Assembly: GCA_963965975.1 (NCBI GenBank)
Contig: OZ014419.1
Location: forward strand, 310,001-374,000
Direction: 5' to 3'
Origin: Xestospongia bergquistia
Lineage: Eukaryota; Porifera; Demospongiae; Haplosclerida; Petrosiidae
DNA length: 64,000 nucleotides
Each line of letters opens with the position of its first letter. Positions within the stretch are counted from its first letter, which is position 1. Position numbers and translations under genes: made by a program. Shown here one piece after another: positions 11,380 to 29,466 of this stretch. The notes beneath the pieces are model-generated. The model ran no database searches. It was given only the letters and a program-made list of their open reading frames with translations, and was not told the DNA's origin.

Positions 11380-12516
11380 ATGACTGATACATCAGAGGCA
11401 AGTTCCACTGTGTACATGTATACATGTATTACATGTCAGGTTGCGTTTGGGGATTCCGATATCCAAAGAGCTCACTATAAAAGTGATTGGCATAGATATA
11501 ACCTGAAACGTAAAGTTGTCGAACTGCCACCAGTGTCTGCTGAGAATTTTCAAGAAAGAGTTTTAGCTCAAAGAAAGGCTGATGCACTTCAACTTGAAGA
11601 GAAGCAGTCACAATATTGTAAAGTATGTCATAAAACTTTTGCCAGTGACAAATCTTTTGAAAGCCATCTTCGCTCTCATAAACACAAAGATATTGTTGAG
11701 AAACAAAACAAGAAGGCATTGATAAAAAACTCCTTGGAAGAATCTGTTGAGAAAAATGCCAAATCTGAGACAACTCCTTTGGAATCACAGATCTCCGAAG
11801 AGACCACGGATACTAGCAAATGTGACCAAGAAGAAGATGAACAAGAGCCTCTAGAAGTCAATGAATGTCTGTTTTGTCCCCACTATGAAGAAGATCTTGA
11901 AGCTAATCTAGATCACATGAGCCGATGTCATGGTTTCTTCATTCCTGACTTGGAGTACTTGGTAGATCTTAAAGGTCTCATAGAGTATCTTTGTGAGAAA
12001 GTGGGTGTGGCTAACATGTGCCTCTATTGTAATGAAAAGGGTAAAATGTTTTATTCCGTGGAGTCCGTCCAACACCACATGATTGATAAGTCACACTGCA
12101 AGTTATTTTTTGAGGGAGATTCAGCACTAGAGTATAGTGAATTTTATGACTACACAACCAGTTACCCAGATCACAAAGATGGCTCTTCTCCGGATGAAGA
12201 GATTAACCCTACTGACTCCACCCTCAAGATCAACGAAGACTTGGAATTGGTCTTGCCATCTGGAGTCACAATAGGTCATCGTTATCTCAAACATTATTAC
12301 AAGCAACATCTACCAACTTATGAACATCGTAAAGCTACTTTGATTGGACGTGTAATGACAAAGTATCGAGCTATAGGATGGAAAGGGTCACTTGATGAGA
12401 CCAGACGTGACAGAGATAAAGCTTGGGCTTTAAGAATGAAACAGCAGCGAGAAATGAAACTTGGAGTGAAAGCAAACAAACTCCAAAGACATTTCCGTCC
12501 TCAAGTGATATTTTAA
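11380..12516 (+). CDS. ZNF622: ZNF622 / REI1-like pre-60S zinc-finger protein
   Basis: Cytoplasmic C2H2 zinc-finger factor related to yeast Rei1/Reh1, acting in late 60S maturation. It is a single uninterrupted exon of 378 residues, unusual in this intron-rich window. Zinc fingers: CITCQVAFGDSDIQRAHYKSDWH near the N-terminus, then CKVCHKTFASDKSFESH, a third at CLFCPHYEEDLEANLDHMSRCH and a fourth at CLYCNEKGKMF with HHMIDKSHC. The C-terminus is the family signature (LPSGVTIGHRYLKHYY, then LQRHFRPQVIF). An upstream in-frame stretch begins before the ATG, but homologs and the first ATG support 11380. It shares a roughly 195-bp divergent promoter with FTSJ3. Confidence 0.94.
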   Translation: MTDTSEASSTVYMYTCITCQVAFGDSDIQRAHYKSDWHRYNLKRKVVELPPVSAENFQERVLAQRKADALQLEEKQSQYCKVCHKTFASDKSFESHLRSHKHKDIVEKQNKKALIKNSLEESVEKNAKSETTPLESQISEETTDTSKCDQEEDEQEPLEVNECLFCPHYEEDLEANLDHMSRCHGFFIPDLEYLVDLKGLIEYLCEKVGVANMCLYCNEKGKMFYSVESVQHHMIDKSHCKLFFEGDSALEYSEFYDYTTSYPDHKDGSSPDEEINPTDSTLKINEDLELVLPSGVTIGHRYLKHYYKQHLPTYEHRKATLIGRVMTKYRAIGWKGSLDETRRDRDKAWALRMKQQREMKLGVKANKLQRHFRPQVIF

Positions 12517-12570
12517 AATTGTATTGTGTAATTGTTATAACAACAAAATTAATGTAAATATCAATATTTG

Positions 12571-14067
12571 TTAAAAACACTCTTGCAAAAAGAATGGTAA
12601 TTGTATAATGTTCTCTCTTAAAATAGTATACACAATCTGTTCAATATAGTTGGCCATATTTATTTCTTTCACTGCTACAGAAGACATATCAAGAAATAAT
12701 TTACTAGTTAGAGATGCACGCTTAGAAATATGACTCAAAGAAGAGAAGGGGAGAGAGGTCACATGACAGTATTCTTGTACCAGTTGACGATACCTGGTAC
12801 AATCATCTGATGATATATTTTGAAGAAGTCCCTCATATCTGAATACAATAAGACCATTAACAATATTCTCAAGTGAATGATACCTACCTCGGGAATAGTA
12901 TTAACTTAACAAATTCTCTTGTCAATTGGGTTTGTTCTATTAAGTTTGTTATAAAATATTTAGCGGCTCTCATAAGTATTTGATGATTCCAATCTCCATC
13001 AAATGGAATAGGAGCATTCAGTATAGTTTCCATTAGCAAATAATCTTGTGAGTCATACCATATATTTAATGATATACTAGGTAATACTGTAATGACACAG
13101 TGAAACCAATATGGTGGCAAGTAAAGAGCATTTCCAGGTAAAACATCAAGTATAAGAAATGGTTGAGGACCAGAATGTCCCAGAACATCTAACTGAAATA
13201 TTAAATGTAGTAACCAGAGATAGTTATACTGAAATAAATGTCTATCATATACCATTTACCAATATGTACCTGTGTTTGTCTATAAAGAGAATGTAGAGAA
13301 GGATATAGTCTGAGATCATGATGTGAAGATGGTGGAAACAGTAAGAACTTCTTTTTCCCTTTAATGACATAATGTAAATTATGGGATGTATCATAATGTG
13401 TATATGCTGTAACATTGGCACTACCAAACCAATAATTCACTTGTCCAGAACCCTCATGAGGGGGAAACGTAATATTAGATATAGACTGCAAGGATGTGGC
13501 AAAAGGAAGCAATTCAACATCTCCACTTGCATAAAAATATCGTTGAGAAGGAGATTGGATTTCTTGGAAAAACTCACGTCCTGTAATGACAACATCTTGA
13601 TACGTTTTGTTCACTGAGAATTCTTGCACTATATCAAGAGGTTGATTGATTGCATGATATTGGAATAATGAGTTTATACTAGTTTTACAAGATAAAACAC
13701 GAACATTGTCTTCTAATTCTCTAAAAGTCCATTGACTAAAATTGATGTGATCAAATGGTGTATTGGTAAGTATTACAGGATATCTCAATGATGACAGCTG
13801 GAAAAAAAACGATAAATTATTCTTTATATAATTGAGACAAAGATTTACTTACAAACTCTGTCATATGATGAGGATTAGAGTCATTATGTAACCACTGAAG
13901 CAGTCTCCTGCAGTAATATATATTGGATTGATGTTAATGCTTTCGTTTATCTTTTCTTACGTTGTTTGATCTGAATGAGTCCATGGTAGTGGAAAATAGA
14001 TATAATAGAAACTGGAAAAAATGGAGATCAGAGCAAAAATGAATCCAAAAATGTAAAACCAGTACAT
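12571..14067 (-). CDS. Membrane-anchored JmjC (cupin_8) 2-oxoglutarate oxygenase
   Basis: Predicted Fe(II)/2-oxoglutarate dioxygenase. Exons: 14067-13961, 13907-13853, 13797-13270, 13192-12888, 12838-12571; 420 residues. The first exon encodes a hydrophobic, aromatic N-terminal helix (FIFALISIFSSFYYIYF) after MYWFYIFG, so a signal-anchor with the enzyme in the lumen is likely. The JmjC core shows the iron facial triad as HYD in AYTHYDTSHNLHYV and a distal His in LPPYWFHCV. KGKKKFLLFPPS fits a 2-oxoglutarate-contact strand. The family resembles FIH/TYW5/HSPBAP1-type hydroxylases, but I cannot assign an ortholog or substrate. It converges on ZNF622 with a 54-bp gap and diverges from eL43 with 71 bp between ATGs. 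Confidence 0.8.
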
Positions 14068-14138
14068 TATAGGCGTGGCTGAATAAAAGGCGTGGCTAAC
14101 TGTTGGAGAGTTATCCCACCCCATTCTTTCTGAGCAGC

Positions 14139-14655
14139 ATGGTAAGTTAAATCTATTTGAATCAGTTCTTTTCTTTCATCGTCAGCTCATCTTTCTATTT
14201 CAATGTTTGTTAATTGTACTATATTATCCATAATGTAGGCTAAGAGAACAAAGAAGGTCGGAGTAGTGGGTAAATATGGCACAAGGTATGGTGCCTCACT
14301 TAGAAAGATGGTAAAGAAAATAGAAATTACTCAACACTCAAAATATAACTGTTACTTTTGTGGAAAGGTAACTTTTAAGTATTACTGTTCTATACATAAC
14401 TAGTACAAATTTGTATATTAAATTTTTAATAGTAATTATTAACAATAGATTTATCTTCACTATAGCGGTCTATGAAACGAACTTGTGTTGGTATTTGGAA
14501 GTGTAAAAAGTGTAGAAAGGTCATTGCTGGTGGAGCATGGGTACCCAGGTAAGCAGCCTTCCTCCTATTGACTTGTATACACTTCTTTTAGTACAACAGC
14601 TGCAGCTACAATCAGAGGAGTTATAAGACGTCTCAGAGAAATTGCTGAACAATAA
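14139..14655 (+). CDS. RPL37A: 60S ribosomal protein eL43 (RPL37A)
   Basis: Zinc-binding large-subunit ribosomal protein. Exons 14139-14141 (the ATG alone), 14239-14367, 14466-14548 and 14592-14655 give 92 residues, the same length as human RPL37A. The zinc ribbon is visible as CYFCGK and CKKCRK. The sequence [20 protein letters not shown] is family-diagnostic. A first coding exon holding only the ATG is common in ribosomal protein genes. CCATTCTTTCT precedes the ATG by a few bases and could be a TOP-like start, but this is not proven. No box C/D or H/ACA snoRNA was recognised in its introns. Confidence 0.97.
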
Positions 14656-14779
14656 ATTGTTTCATGTTATTTCTTAAGAAAATTTAAATCAATTTACCGG
14701 TCAACTTATTTAGACGTTAAAAATAAATAAAATGATTCTGATGACTAAATTAATAAATATCACTAGAAATTTTGTGGAA

Positions 14780-16303
14780 TTAATAATCTGTTTTCCACAC
14801 ATAATCTAACAATTTCATGACATTCTCATACAGAACAAACACTAGTGCTACATCAGCACAAACTCGACCTAGCCGTGGTGTGGTACCTTTATAAAACCTG
14901 CAGTTAAAAGAAGATATCAAGTTATCTGTAATTACACAGATAGCATTATCAAATTTAGCAAATAACTTCTACAAAAGTAACATACGCTTTCAATCCTTCA
15001 TGTTTGGCAATTTTCATAGCACAATCCAAAGTATTTTTATACTTGTGAGCATCAAGTCCCTACAAAGAAAGAGGGTACACATATTACAAGACCCCCTACA
15101 TGGGGGCAGAGTATGTACCTGTAATCTCGTCTTTATTACATCAATAGGAGTATTACCAAATACACTGGCAGCTCCAGCAGTAGCACCACATAAAGCTGTC
15201 TTTATTGTACCAATATCTTTACCATAATCACCACCTTGTATCCAATGTTTTAAGTTCTCATAAACAAAGAAACGAATCATCTGATTAGTTCCTTGTTTAA
15301 GAATGGTCGGTGTCAAACCTTGATATGTACCTCTTAAACCTTATATGGTAATGACATATACTTGTTAATTTATTATATATTGTACCTTCTTCCTTTACAA
15401 TAGTACGGACACCATGAAAGAACCCTCTGTATTTGGGATTAGGTTGGGTCTGATCATGAATAAATTTGACTTTTATTGTCTCCATTGGACAAACAATTAT
15501 AATAGCTTCACTACAACCTGCTCCTAAACCTGCTAGAAGTCGTTGTGGCTGAGTCATTCTACCTCTATCGTCAGCCATCTTGTTCTTGAGAAACTCAAAC
15601 ATAGAGAACCTATAATAGAGTAAGGTCACTTTTAACCACAATATAAACAATACATACATTATATAAACAATTAAACACATTAACAGATAACTCACCTTAC
15701 AGAAGCTTTAGGAATAGAACCATACACAAGAGAGCTGAGTCCTCTATATAGACCCAGTATACCATGTTGTCTAACAGTGACTACAGCACAGTTAATAGGA
15801 CCTTTATATTGTGGTTTAGCAGACCGTTCATCTAATTGTAATTGTGTCTTGACATATTCTGTTGGAAATGTGATCATAATCTCTAAACCTCCAGCAATAC
15901 CACCTGTGAGAAAGAGGATCATCCTTATATGCCACATCTATTTACAACAATAGTAATTATAGGAAACATGGTCACAGACATAATCTATAAATGATTATTG
16001 CTATTGAGCTTCTTTCATTGTTAGATAATTTTATTTTAGCTACTAATTATATAGTGAAGTCTCTTTATTGTTACATTAAGTAGTTGAGCAACATAGTATA
16101 CTTAAATTAATTAAATTTCATTTCTTTATAATACATTAGAGAGAGAGAGAGAGAGAGAGAGTGAGATACAAACACATTATATATTTACCTGCAAGAATGG
16201 CTTTTCCTGGATGCTTTTTACCTGTTCTACCACTACCACCAGCAGCAGCTGCCGCAAACTGTCGATAATATGGAGAGATTGTCTTGAAGTGGCCATGATC
16301 CAT
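14780..16303 (-). CDS. SLC25A1: Mitochondrial citrate/tricarboxylate carrier SLC25A1
   Basis: Inner-membrane exchanger that exports citrate to the cytosol for ACLY. Exons: 16303-16189, 15903-15696, 15609-15386, 15339-15119, 15059-14986, 14897-14780; 319 residues (human 311). Three carrier repeats each show the PX[DE]XX[KR] signature: PTEYVK, PMETIK and PIDVIK. Citrate-carrier-specific segments are present ([58 protein letters not shown]). The alanine/glycine-rich N-terminus before the first helix fits the family. The gene converges on eL43 (124-bp gap). ACLY, the next enzyme in the same route, lies 47 kb away. Confidence 0.96.
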
Positions 16304-16630
16304 GATACATAAAATCTGAAAAGAATTATATTAAATATTTACTATTTTAACGAACCACTTACTTTTAATTTAATTTCTATAATGATAAGAATATTAGTGT
16401 CGCCCTTTCAGATCATCAATGTGATAAATACTTGATGTGCAGTCTTTAGCAACAAGATTTTGTCACGTGATGACACACCTTCAACAATGTTCTATAATAT
16501 ACATAGTATACGGAGTACAAATCCTTCTTACATTTCTGTACAAATTTCAGAACGTTTCCGTTCACGTCCGTATAGTAATACAAAGACCACTCCTTCAAAT
16601 CTTTAATCCGGGAAAATTCGACTGCTAAAA
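16304..16630. promoter_or_regulatory. Divergent promoter, SLC25A1 / PSMC3IP
   Basis: 327-bp gap between two start codons pointing apart, so it must contain both promoters. No CACGTG, X-box or TATA was recognised in it. A 63-codon open frame inside (16437-16628) has no recognisable protein and is judged chance. Confidence 0.6.
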
Positions 16631-17705
16631 ATGAGTAAAATCAAAGAAGGAGAAGGTACTATGTATTTTGTGTTAATTGTGTTAACATATTATTTTCTAT
16701 AGCTCTTAAAAAAGTCTTAAATTATATGACTGATCAGAACAGACCATATAGTGCAGGTAAGTGGAAATCCTTTGATCATGTGACCCTATATATTCATCAG
16801 GTGATGTCATGTCTAATATGCATAAAGAATTCAACAAACCTGTATGTCCTCATAATGATCACATGACAATCATGCAATATGTTTTTTGTAGTGCATTCAA
16901 CGTACATTGGATCAGTTAGTTAGTGCAGGGAAACTAAAGGAAAAAATATATGGAAAACAAAAAGTATTAGGACAATGTGGCTCCTCCCCTTAATTATGTA
17001 CATGTAGATTTATGTAGTGGATCAGTCGTTATTTCCAGCTGTAGACGAGAATGAAATCACAAAAATGGATAAACAAATTACTAGACTACAAGAAGAAATG
17101 AAAAAAATGCAAAGTGAATGTGTTGCTATGGAAACAAGTAAGTCTAATCTTTAAATATACATGAGTGTTGTAAACTTTGAAATGTTAGAATTATCTGCTT
17201 TAAAAAATTCTCTAACAATGGAAGAAGCTCAGCAGCAATTAAAAGAATTAGAAAAAGAAGTATATATTAATAATAATATATAAAGTAGTTCTCTCTCTCT
17301 CTCTGTCCATTTAGTGTTCTGAATTGAATGAGAGATTAATTAAAGCTAAAGAAAGTTTGTTATAATCATTAGATGACTATTGAATCATTGTATTATAGGT
17401 AGTAAGGACATCACATCAGATCAGACTGAGAGAATACATAAAAGTCATCAAGTTGCTGTTACACAGTGGAGAAAGAGGAAGAGACTAGTTAGTACTGTAC
17501 TAGTCATCTCTCTATTTATCCCTTCCTTTTAAAGGCAATGGACATTATTAATACTGTACTAGAAGGTTATCCCAAGTCTAAAAAGGAGTTTTTAGTAAGT
17601 TATATCATATCCTGGTAATGGTTTTCACTTAATATGTTACAATAGGAAGAGGTTGGTCTGGAAACAGATGAAGATTGTGGTGTTTCTATACCTAAATCCA
17701 CTTAA
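16631..17705 (+). CDS. PSMC3IP: PSMC3IP / HOP2 meiotic recombination protein
   Basis: Partner of MND1 that stimulates DMC1/RAD51 strand exchange in meiosis. Short exons starting MSKIKEGE join to YMTDQNRPYSAGDVMS (winged-helix DNA-binding domain), then GKLKEKIYGKQK and IYVVDQ, a central coiled coil (EITKMDKQITRLQEEMKKMQ) and the C-terminal signature QWRKRKRLAMDI, LEGYPKSKKEFLEEVGLETDED. The order and length match human PSMC3IP. Introns are about 45 nt; the one at about 16951-17007 restores GKQK|IYVVD. Stop codon 17703-17705. Confidence 0.93.
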
Positions 17706-17845
17706 TTGTGATCACATGACTATCAACATAGTATCACATGATCTAAAAAATCCATAAAAATTCACACAGACAAACAAACTAAAAAATTACATTAATTGTG
17801 ATCACATGACTATCAACATAATATCACATGATCTAAAAAATTACA
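17706..17845. repeat. Imperfect direct repeat between PSMC3IP and HECW
   Basis: Two copies, about 17703-17750 and 17793-17841, share TTAATTGTGATCACATGACT then ATCAACATA and a second ATCACATGATCTAAAAAA. They lie in the convergent 3' gap. Each copy holds two TCACATGA words, the same word scattered through introns of the window. Confidence 0.8.
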
Positions 17846-23868
<6,023 letters not shown>

Positions 23869-23986
23869 ATCCTGTTAGCAGTTAAAACACTCTACAACAA
23901 AGACAGCACCTTAGTATCACCTACTCTAAAGTTGTAAGCATAATCACTTGACCACACCTTCTAATGCACCACACCCACAAGTTGAC
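23869..23986. promoter_or_regulatory. Divergent promoter, HECW / BBIP1
   Basis: 118 bp separate the two start codons. It contains two CCACACC-type words but no X-box, E-box or TATA that I recognise. Confidence 0.5.
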
Positions 23987-24362
23987 ATGCCAACAGTAAG
24001 TTTTATAACTAAGCATTACTGAGCATTCCTTTCTTACAGACAAAAGAAGAGAGTAAAAAAACATTTCAAGAAGTGCTACCAAAATATGGCATGGTTTACA
24101 CTGAAGAAATTCCACAAATGGTAAAATAACTCACTAACGCTATATAGAATTTATTCTCAAGTATTTTTTGTACAGGTATTCACAAAACCAAAAATTCTTC
24201 CTCTAAAGTCAGTAACATTAGAAAAGATAGAAGAAATGCAAAAACAGGTATGAAAATCATGTGACTATCATGCAACAAGACGGTCTAAAACATGATCTTG
24301 ATCTATAGGCACAAGAACAATTGAAACAAGAACTTACAAAAGAAAACAAAGAAACATCATAA
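23987..24362 (+). CDS. BBIP1: BBIP1 (BBIP10), small BBSome subunit
   Basis: Smallest BBSome subunit, needed for ciliary membrane traffic and complex assembly. Exons 23987-23995 (MPT), 24040-24120, 24176-24247 and 24309-24362 give 71 residues. Diagnostic stretch: FQEVLPKYGMVYTEEIPQMV followed by CKPKxLPLKS-like FTKPKILPLKSVTLEKIEEM. The C-terminus is a short charged coiled coil ending KENKETS. The nine-base first exon has a consensus donor (GTAAGT). The gene is easily missed because no exon exceeds 81 nt. It converges on POLR1B with a 61-bp gap. Confidence 0.9.
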
Positions 24363-24423
24363 ATTACAATAATTGATCACTTTTAAAAACATGTTAACAA
24401 ACGATCACTTAACTATAATGTTA

Positions 24424-27400
24424 TTATGATACATTGATTTTTACTTTAATATTCATGGCGCCTAGTTCAGCAACAAGATATCTGAAGACATAAGGTACTG
24501 ATATTATCTCAATATGTCCTCCTCCGTCACAAAGACTACAGGTCCATTTATAATCCAAAGAGTTGGAATCAATTGATGAAGGTTTGTTTAAAATAGGAGA
24601 TAATATATTACCACAATCGCGACATATATGTGACTGAAAGAGGAGACATTAAATAGAGTAAATACATAAGAATACTATACTTACAAATGATCGATCTGAA
24701 CAATTGATAAGACGGTCTTGTAATAAGAAAGAAGTTCCATGTGCCAAAAGAGAGTCTCTCTCCATTTCTCCAAACCTAATCCCACCAGCTCTTTTTCTAC
24801 CCTATCATGATGACATTGTTATGACATCATATATGATATTATCCATACCTTGACTGGTTGATGAGTTAATATATCAATAGGACCTGTTGTCCGAACCTAT
24901 AAAGGGTTAAATATAGAATTAGCAGAGAAAGGGTTAGATACTTGGAATTTATCGGACACCATGTGACGGAGACGTTGATAATAAACAACTCCAAAGAATA
25001 TGTCTGCTTCAAATTCTCTCCCATCAATACCGCTATATAACCTCTCATGACCAAAATAATTATAGCCAGCTAATTGTAAACACAACTACCAATTAAACAA
25101 TTGAGGAGCTTACCTTTCACTAATAAGTCTCCAAAGTATGCAACAGCTGGGTTGTCCTCTGAAAATGTAAAGGGTGTAGCATCATGACAAATGCCATGTA
25201 GAGCTGCCGATTTTCCTGCCATACTTTCAATCATCATACCTGATTGATTTTATCATGAAACCACACCCATTTAATTACACAATTTACCAATTGTCATACG
25301 AGATGGAAATCCATGAGGGTTAAATATTATATCAGGACACATCCCAGATTCAGTAAATGGCATATTCTCTACTGGCCATTTCTGACTACAAATTCCTTTT
25401 TGTCCATGACGACTAGCAAACTTGTCACCAATTACTGGATTTCTCTGTGAAGAAACCACACCCCTAATAATCAGATTATACACAATCATACTTACATTTA
25501 ATCTTAACTTGATGAAGACTCGTTGCAAGGGTTGGTCCCCTGTCTCACTACCAAGAAGTTTAACCTACACACACACACACATGTACATATAAGATGCTAT
25601 GTTATAATATCTCACTTGATCTATATAAGCTGGTTCATGAGATTTATACTTTACGACAATGACCTTATTAGATGCTACATCAATATAACTAAGAGAAAAA
25701 TTAGGGGTGTGGTTTAACATACTTACTAACCTGTATAGTGGGTCTCCTTCATGTAACAAAGCACCAACTGGAGGAAGGCCATCTTCATCTAGACTCTGAT
25801 AAGACATTGGATCACTGGGTAATGTACCTTATGAGAAGAGACAAAGTTAAGATAAAGAGAAGTGAGACATGTCATACCAAATACATACGTAGCGTTGCCA
25901 TGATCTCTAGATATTTTACTCAAATCAATTAACTGTATTATAACAATTTATTAAACAATATATCTATACAATATACCTCAGATTTATAGACAGTAGCGTG
26001 AGCAAACCCTCTTTGAAATGAGGCTCTGTTGAGTATCATGGCATCTTCCATATCATAACCCTAATGAGGATAAATTACAACTGTTCCTTAATTATTTAGA
26101 GGATGTTTACTGTATATGATATCACAGCTACAATGGCATTAGTGCCAAGAGGATAATTATCAACTTTATAATAATCGTAAAGATAGGGACGAACCATAGG
26201 TGCTTGAGGGGTCTGATAACATTTGAAAATTATAAGACCCATAATAATTCATACCTGTAGTTTATACATCTTGTTATCAGTTCTAAAGGGTATGGCATGA
26301 GCTGGAGTGCCCATTGTTTGTTTGCCCATCTGAAGGGGTCTGGTATTGATGGGAATATTACAAGAACACTGTCTACCTGACATTGGTACATATTACGAGG
26401 ACTTTGATTGAAGTCTGAAAATGGCGTGAAACTCGCAATGGCACTTAGCATGCTTCCCTCATGGACTTCCATATGTGTAGTCACCTAATATATAATCACA
26501 TGACATTCACATGACTTTCTTTTAATGTACATTTTTTTTAATTTCTTCAGGACAGACAGCAATGTTCATATACACCTAGTATCATAAATTTAAGGAGGTG
26601 ATCATATCAAATTTTACTTGTTCAAAAGATCCAATGAGTTCTTGTGAATGTGTTCTAAGATTATATACTGGTCTCATCATACGAGCTGGTGTTGTGAAGA
26701 GAAAAATACCAGGATACTGACCTTTACTTGAATATGGAACTAATCCAATCTCCAATGTGGGTGGAACCTAAAGAATATATCAGACCACACCCATTATAGC
26801 TAGCATACCATTTCTCGCCCAGTAGCTTTTAAAATACGAAGTTGTGTAGTAAAGGATTCTGCTTCACTTTCACAAACCACACCCAAGACACGCCCATCTA
26901 AAATGACCGTGAGTACTCTCTCAGATGTTGCTGGAGTAACAGGTGATCCTAATGGTATAAGACCCAGTGATGATAGGAGCTTGGGGAGATGGATGGTTTT
27001 AGGAATACTAGTGACAACCTAGTTATGTGATAATCATGTGACAATCATATGACATGATAGTACTTGACACAAGGCAGCTAAATGGTTAAGTAGTCCACAG
27101 GGTGCACCATCAGGAGTATGTACAGGACAGATAAATCCTGTGAGAGAGCTTGTAATAACATTCCATACTATTACAACTTACCCCAAGCTTCAGGTAAAAG
27201 TTTCCGAACAGAGGTGGTTCTCATCTCTGAAAAGAAGGCTCCTCGATGGACAGCACGAAAATGAGAAAGATATCGGAAAAAATTCAATTTATCTGCAACA
27301 ATAGTAAAACCAGCAGCCTACCAACATATAATACATCACCATAGCAACATTGTGTATTATGTCACCTGTTGTAAATTGAGTCCACTCTTAGAACGAAGAG

Positions 27401-29355
27401 TACCAGTTGCCAAAAATGCTTCCATTGATGAGGCCACAGAAACATAAATACTTTTCTTTGGAGAAACCACAGCTCTTAATGCAGTCGCTAGAAAATTATA
27501 AGAATAAATACTACTACTAATAATAACTTTATTTAATTAAATTAATTAATTATTTAATTAATGTGTTTATCTTACAATCAGTGATATTAAATTTATCTGG
27601 ATTAAATCTAAACTTTCTCTCAATTTCAGTACGTATCTTTACCAAATATTCATCCAATTTCTCCTACACACAACCAACATTAATATAATATTATTATATT
27701 TGCAATTACTTTGAGAACCATCAAATAAAGATGGCCTCCAAGGAGAATTTCTTGATTCATGGGAGAATCTGCTGATTCAGGTAAACACTTACCGACAGCT
27801 AAAGCATATGTTTTTTTGGCCATTAATCTAAAAGAGATACTAAAACAATAGGAAGGGATAAGTGAAGTTTATTTACATTAATAAATTAAACTTGTCATTG
27901 TTCTTGTCCAAATGAACACAAACATGTTCTCTAAAACAAAGTAAATTACAATAATTACTATTATACAAAGAGGATACCTCATTAGTTGATCACAGATGGC
28001 TTCATCTGTTGCCCAGTGAGGTAAGTCTGCCTTGATACGAAACCTCTGTCCAATATATCGCATGGCATCAACTCTTGTTAAGATACCTTCTTCTTGTGAA
28101 AACCGAAGCATTGAAGCGACACATCTGATAATGTTAAAATAGTAAGGCAAATATTGACAAGTAAATTTTAACCCTTTCAAGAATGCATCGTCTTTATTGT
28201 TTTTTACTATCTCATTGTAGATGTGTATATCAGTCACTTCAACAAGTGCCTAAAACATGTGACTATCATGTGACTGTCATGAGATATAAACTAACTTTTA
28301 AGACAAAAACTATAGGAACATAAAACAGCTCTTTGTTTCGAGCAAAGGCAAGAGTCAGACTTCCGTCAGATCGATAATGCAAGGTGAGGTTCTAAGACAA
28401 GATAATACAGTTACAAATATTTAACCCCTTACAGCCTGCGATTGGTCCTTTCTAACACATCGTATCATGCAACCATATTCAGTAAACAAGGGACCCTTTC
28501 CAGTCCATGAATTTCTAATTGTAGCAATAGGCTAAACAATACAAAACCATACATTCTATTGTCTTGGGATTCATGTAGTTCTTACGTAATTTCTTCGAGG
28601 CATTATCAGCATTCTCATCAATCTCTCATTGCCATTAATAATAAAGTAACCACCATACTCCTAATTTACCGAACAAAACTCTATAAAACAAACCACACCC
28701 TTAATTACCTCTGCCTCTTCATGCCTTCTGACAAGATCTTGAGGAGATAAGTTATAAAGATGACATCTTTTAGACTAAGAAAGAATATAAACCCCACTCA
28801 TTAAGGCATACTTTGATCATAATAGGAACTTGTCCCATAGGAATAGATATTGTATTAATAATTTGCCCACTTATCATAAAACATATTACAGCTGATAAAG
28901 GGGCTTTGTATGTCACTGCTCGTTCACGACACTCTGATGGAAAAATCTGGACAGATCGAGCATGAATATTAGTCTCTGGTAAAGTGGGATAACCAACAGA
29001 AACATCCTAATAATTAATAAATAATTAGGTTTGATAAAATGGAACGTACTTCAAAGAAAAATTGGATTTTTCGGTTTGCAGGATCCAGAACTTCTTGAGT
29101 TCTCAGATCCTATATATAATACGTAGCACTATCATTAATATATAGTCACGTGACCTGTATAGCATATTTTAGTCCTTCATCTACAGCAAAATTAAAGGAG
29201 TCAATGTGATGTCGTATAAGTTCTTGTAAAGCCTACAAGACAAGATGGTTGGTGATTACATTTGGACACATTGATACCTCATGTTGCTTAGGTTTTAGTT
29301 TAGCATACGATGGTGATGTGAGATCTTTAAGAGTTGGATTCCTATCAGCTTCCAT
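24424..29355 (-). CDS. POLR1B: RNA polymerase I second-largest subunit RPA2 (POLR1B)
   Basis: Beta-like core subunit of Pol I, which makes rRNA in the nucleolus. It starts [20 protein letters not shown] at 29355, is split by many roughly 45-60-nt introns, and ends [11 protein letters not shown] at 24424. Conserved regions read in order: protrusion/lobe (NPLIGxx-type [12 protein letters not shown] region near 28600), the Pol I-specific [11 protein letters not shown] stretch, [38 protein letters not shown], the hybrid-binding [20 protein letters not shown] and [20 protein letters not shown], the [19 protein letters not shown] clamp loop, and a C-terminal zinc ribbon (HICRDCG and CSLCD). Full-length compared with human. 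Exon edges were inferred locally, and not every junction was checked. Confidence 0.95.
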
Positions 29356-29364
29356 ACTATTCAC

Positions 29365-29370
29365 CACGTG
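29365..29370. promoter_or_regulatory. CACGTG E-box at POLR1B start
   Basis: TTCACCACGTGCG lies 9 bp upstream of the POLR1B ATG, in the roughly 110-bp gap shared with the divergent CDK5 gene. A CLEAR-like GTCACGTGAC also occurs near 29141 inside a POLR1B intron. Confidence 0.5.
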
Positions 29371-29466
29371 CGTACATGTGTTAATTCACAAAAGGTTAAA
29401 ATAACATTATAACACCAGTTTTAATTTTAACCCCAAATCAAATATTGGTTTTTCTGTCCCGACATA

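Noticed and set aside
13381..13617. Plus-strand open frame opposite the JmjC domain
   Set aside because: Antisense shadow with no recognisable protein.
14142..14591. snoRNA in eL43 introns
   Set aside because: Introns of ribosomal protein genes often host snoRNAs, but no paired C/D boxes or H/ACA elements were visible.
16437..16628. 63-codon frame upstream of PSMC3IP
   Set aside because: Within the divergent promoter gap, no family features, not joined by splice sites to PSMC3IP.
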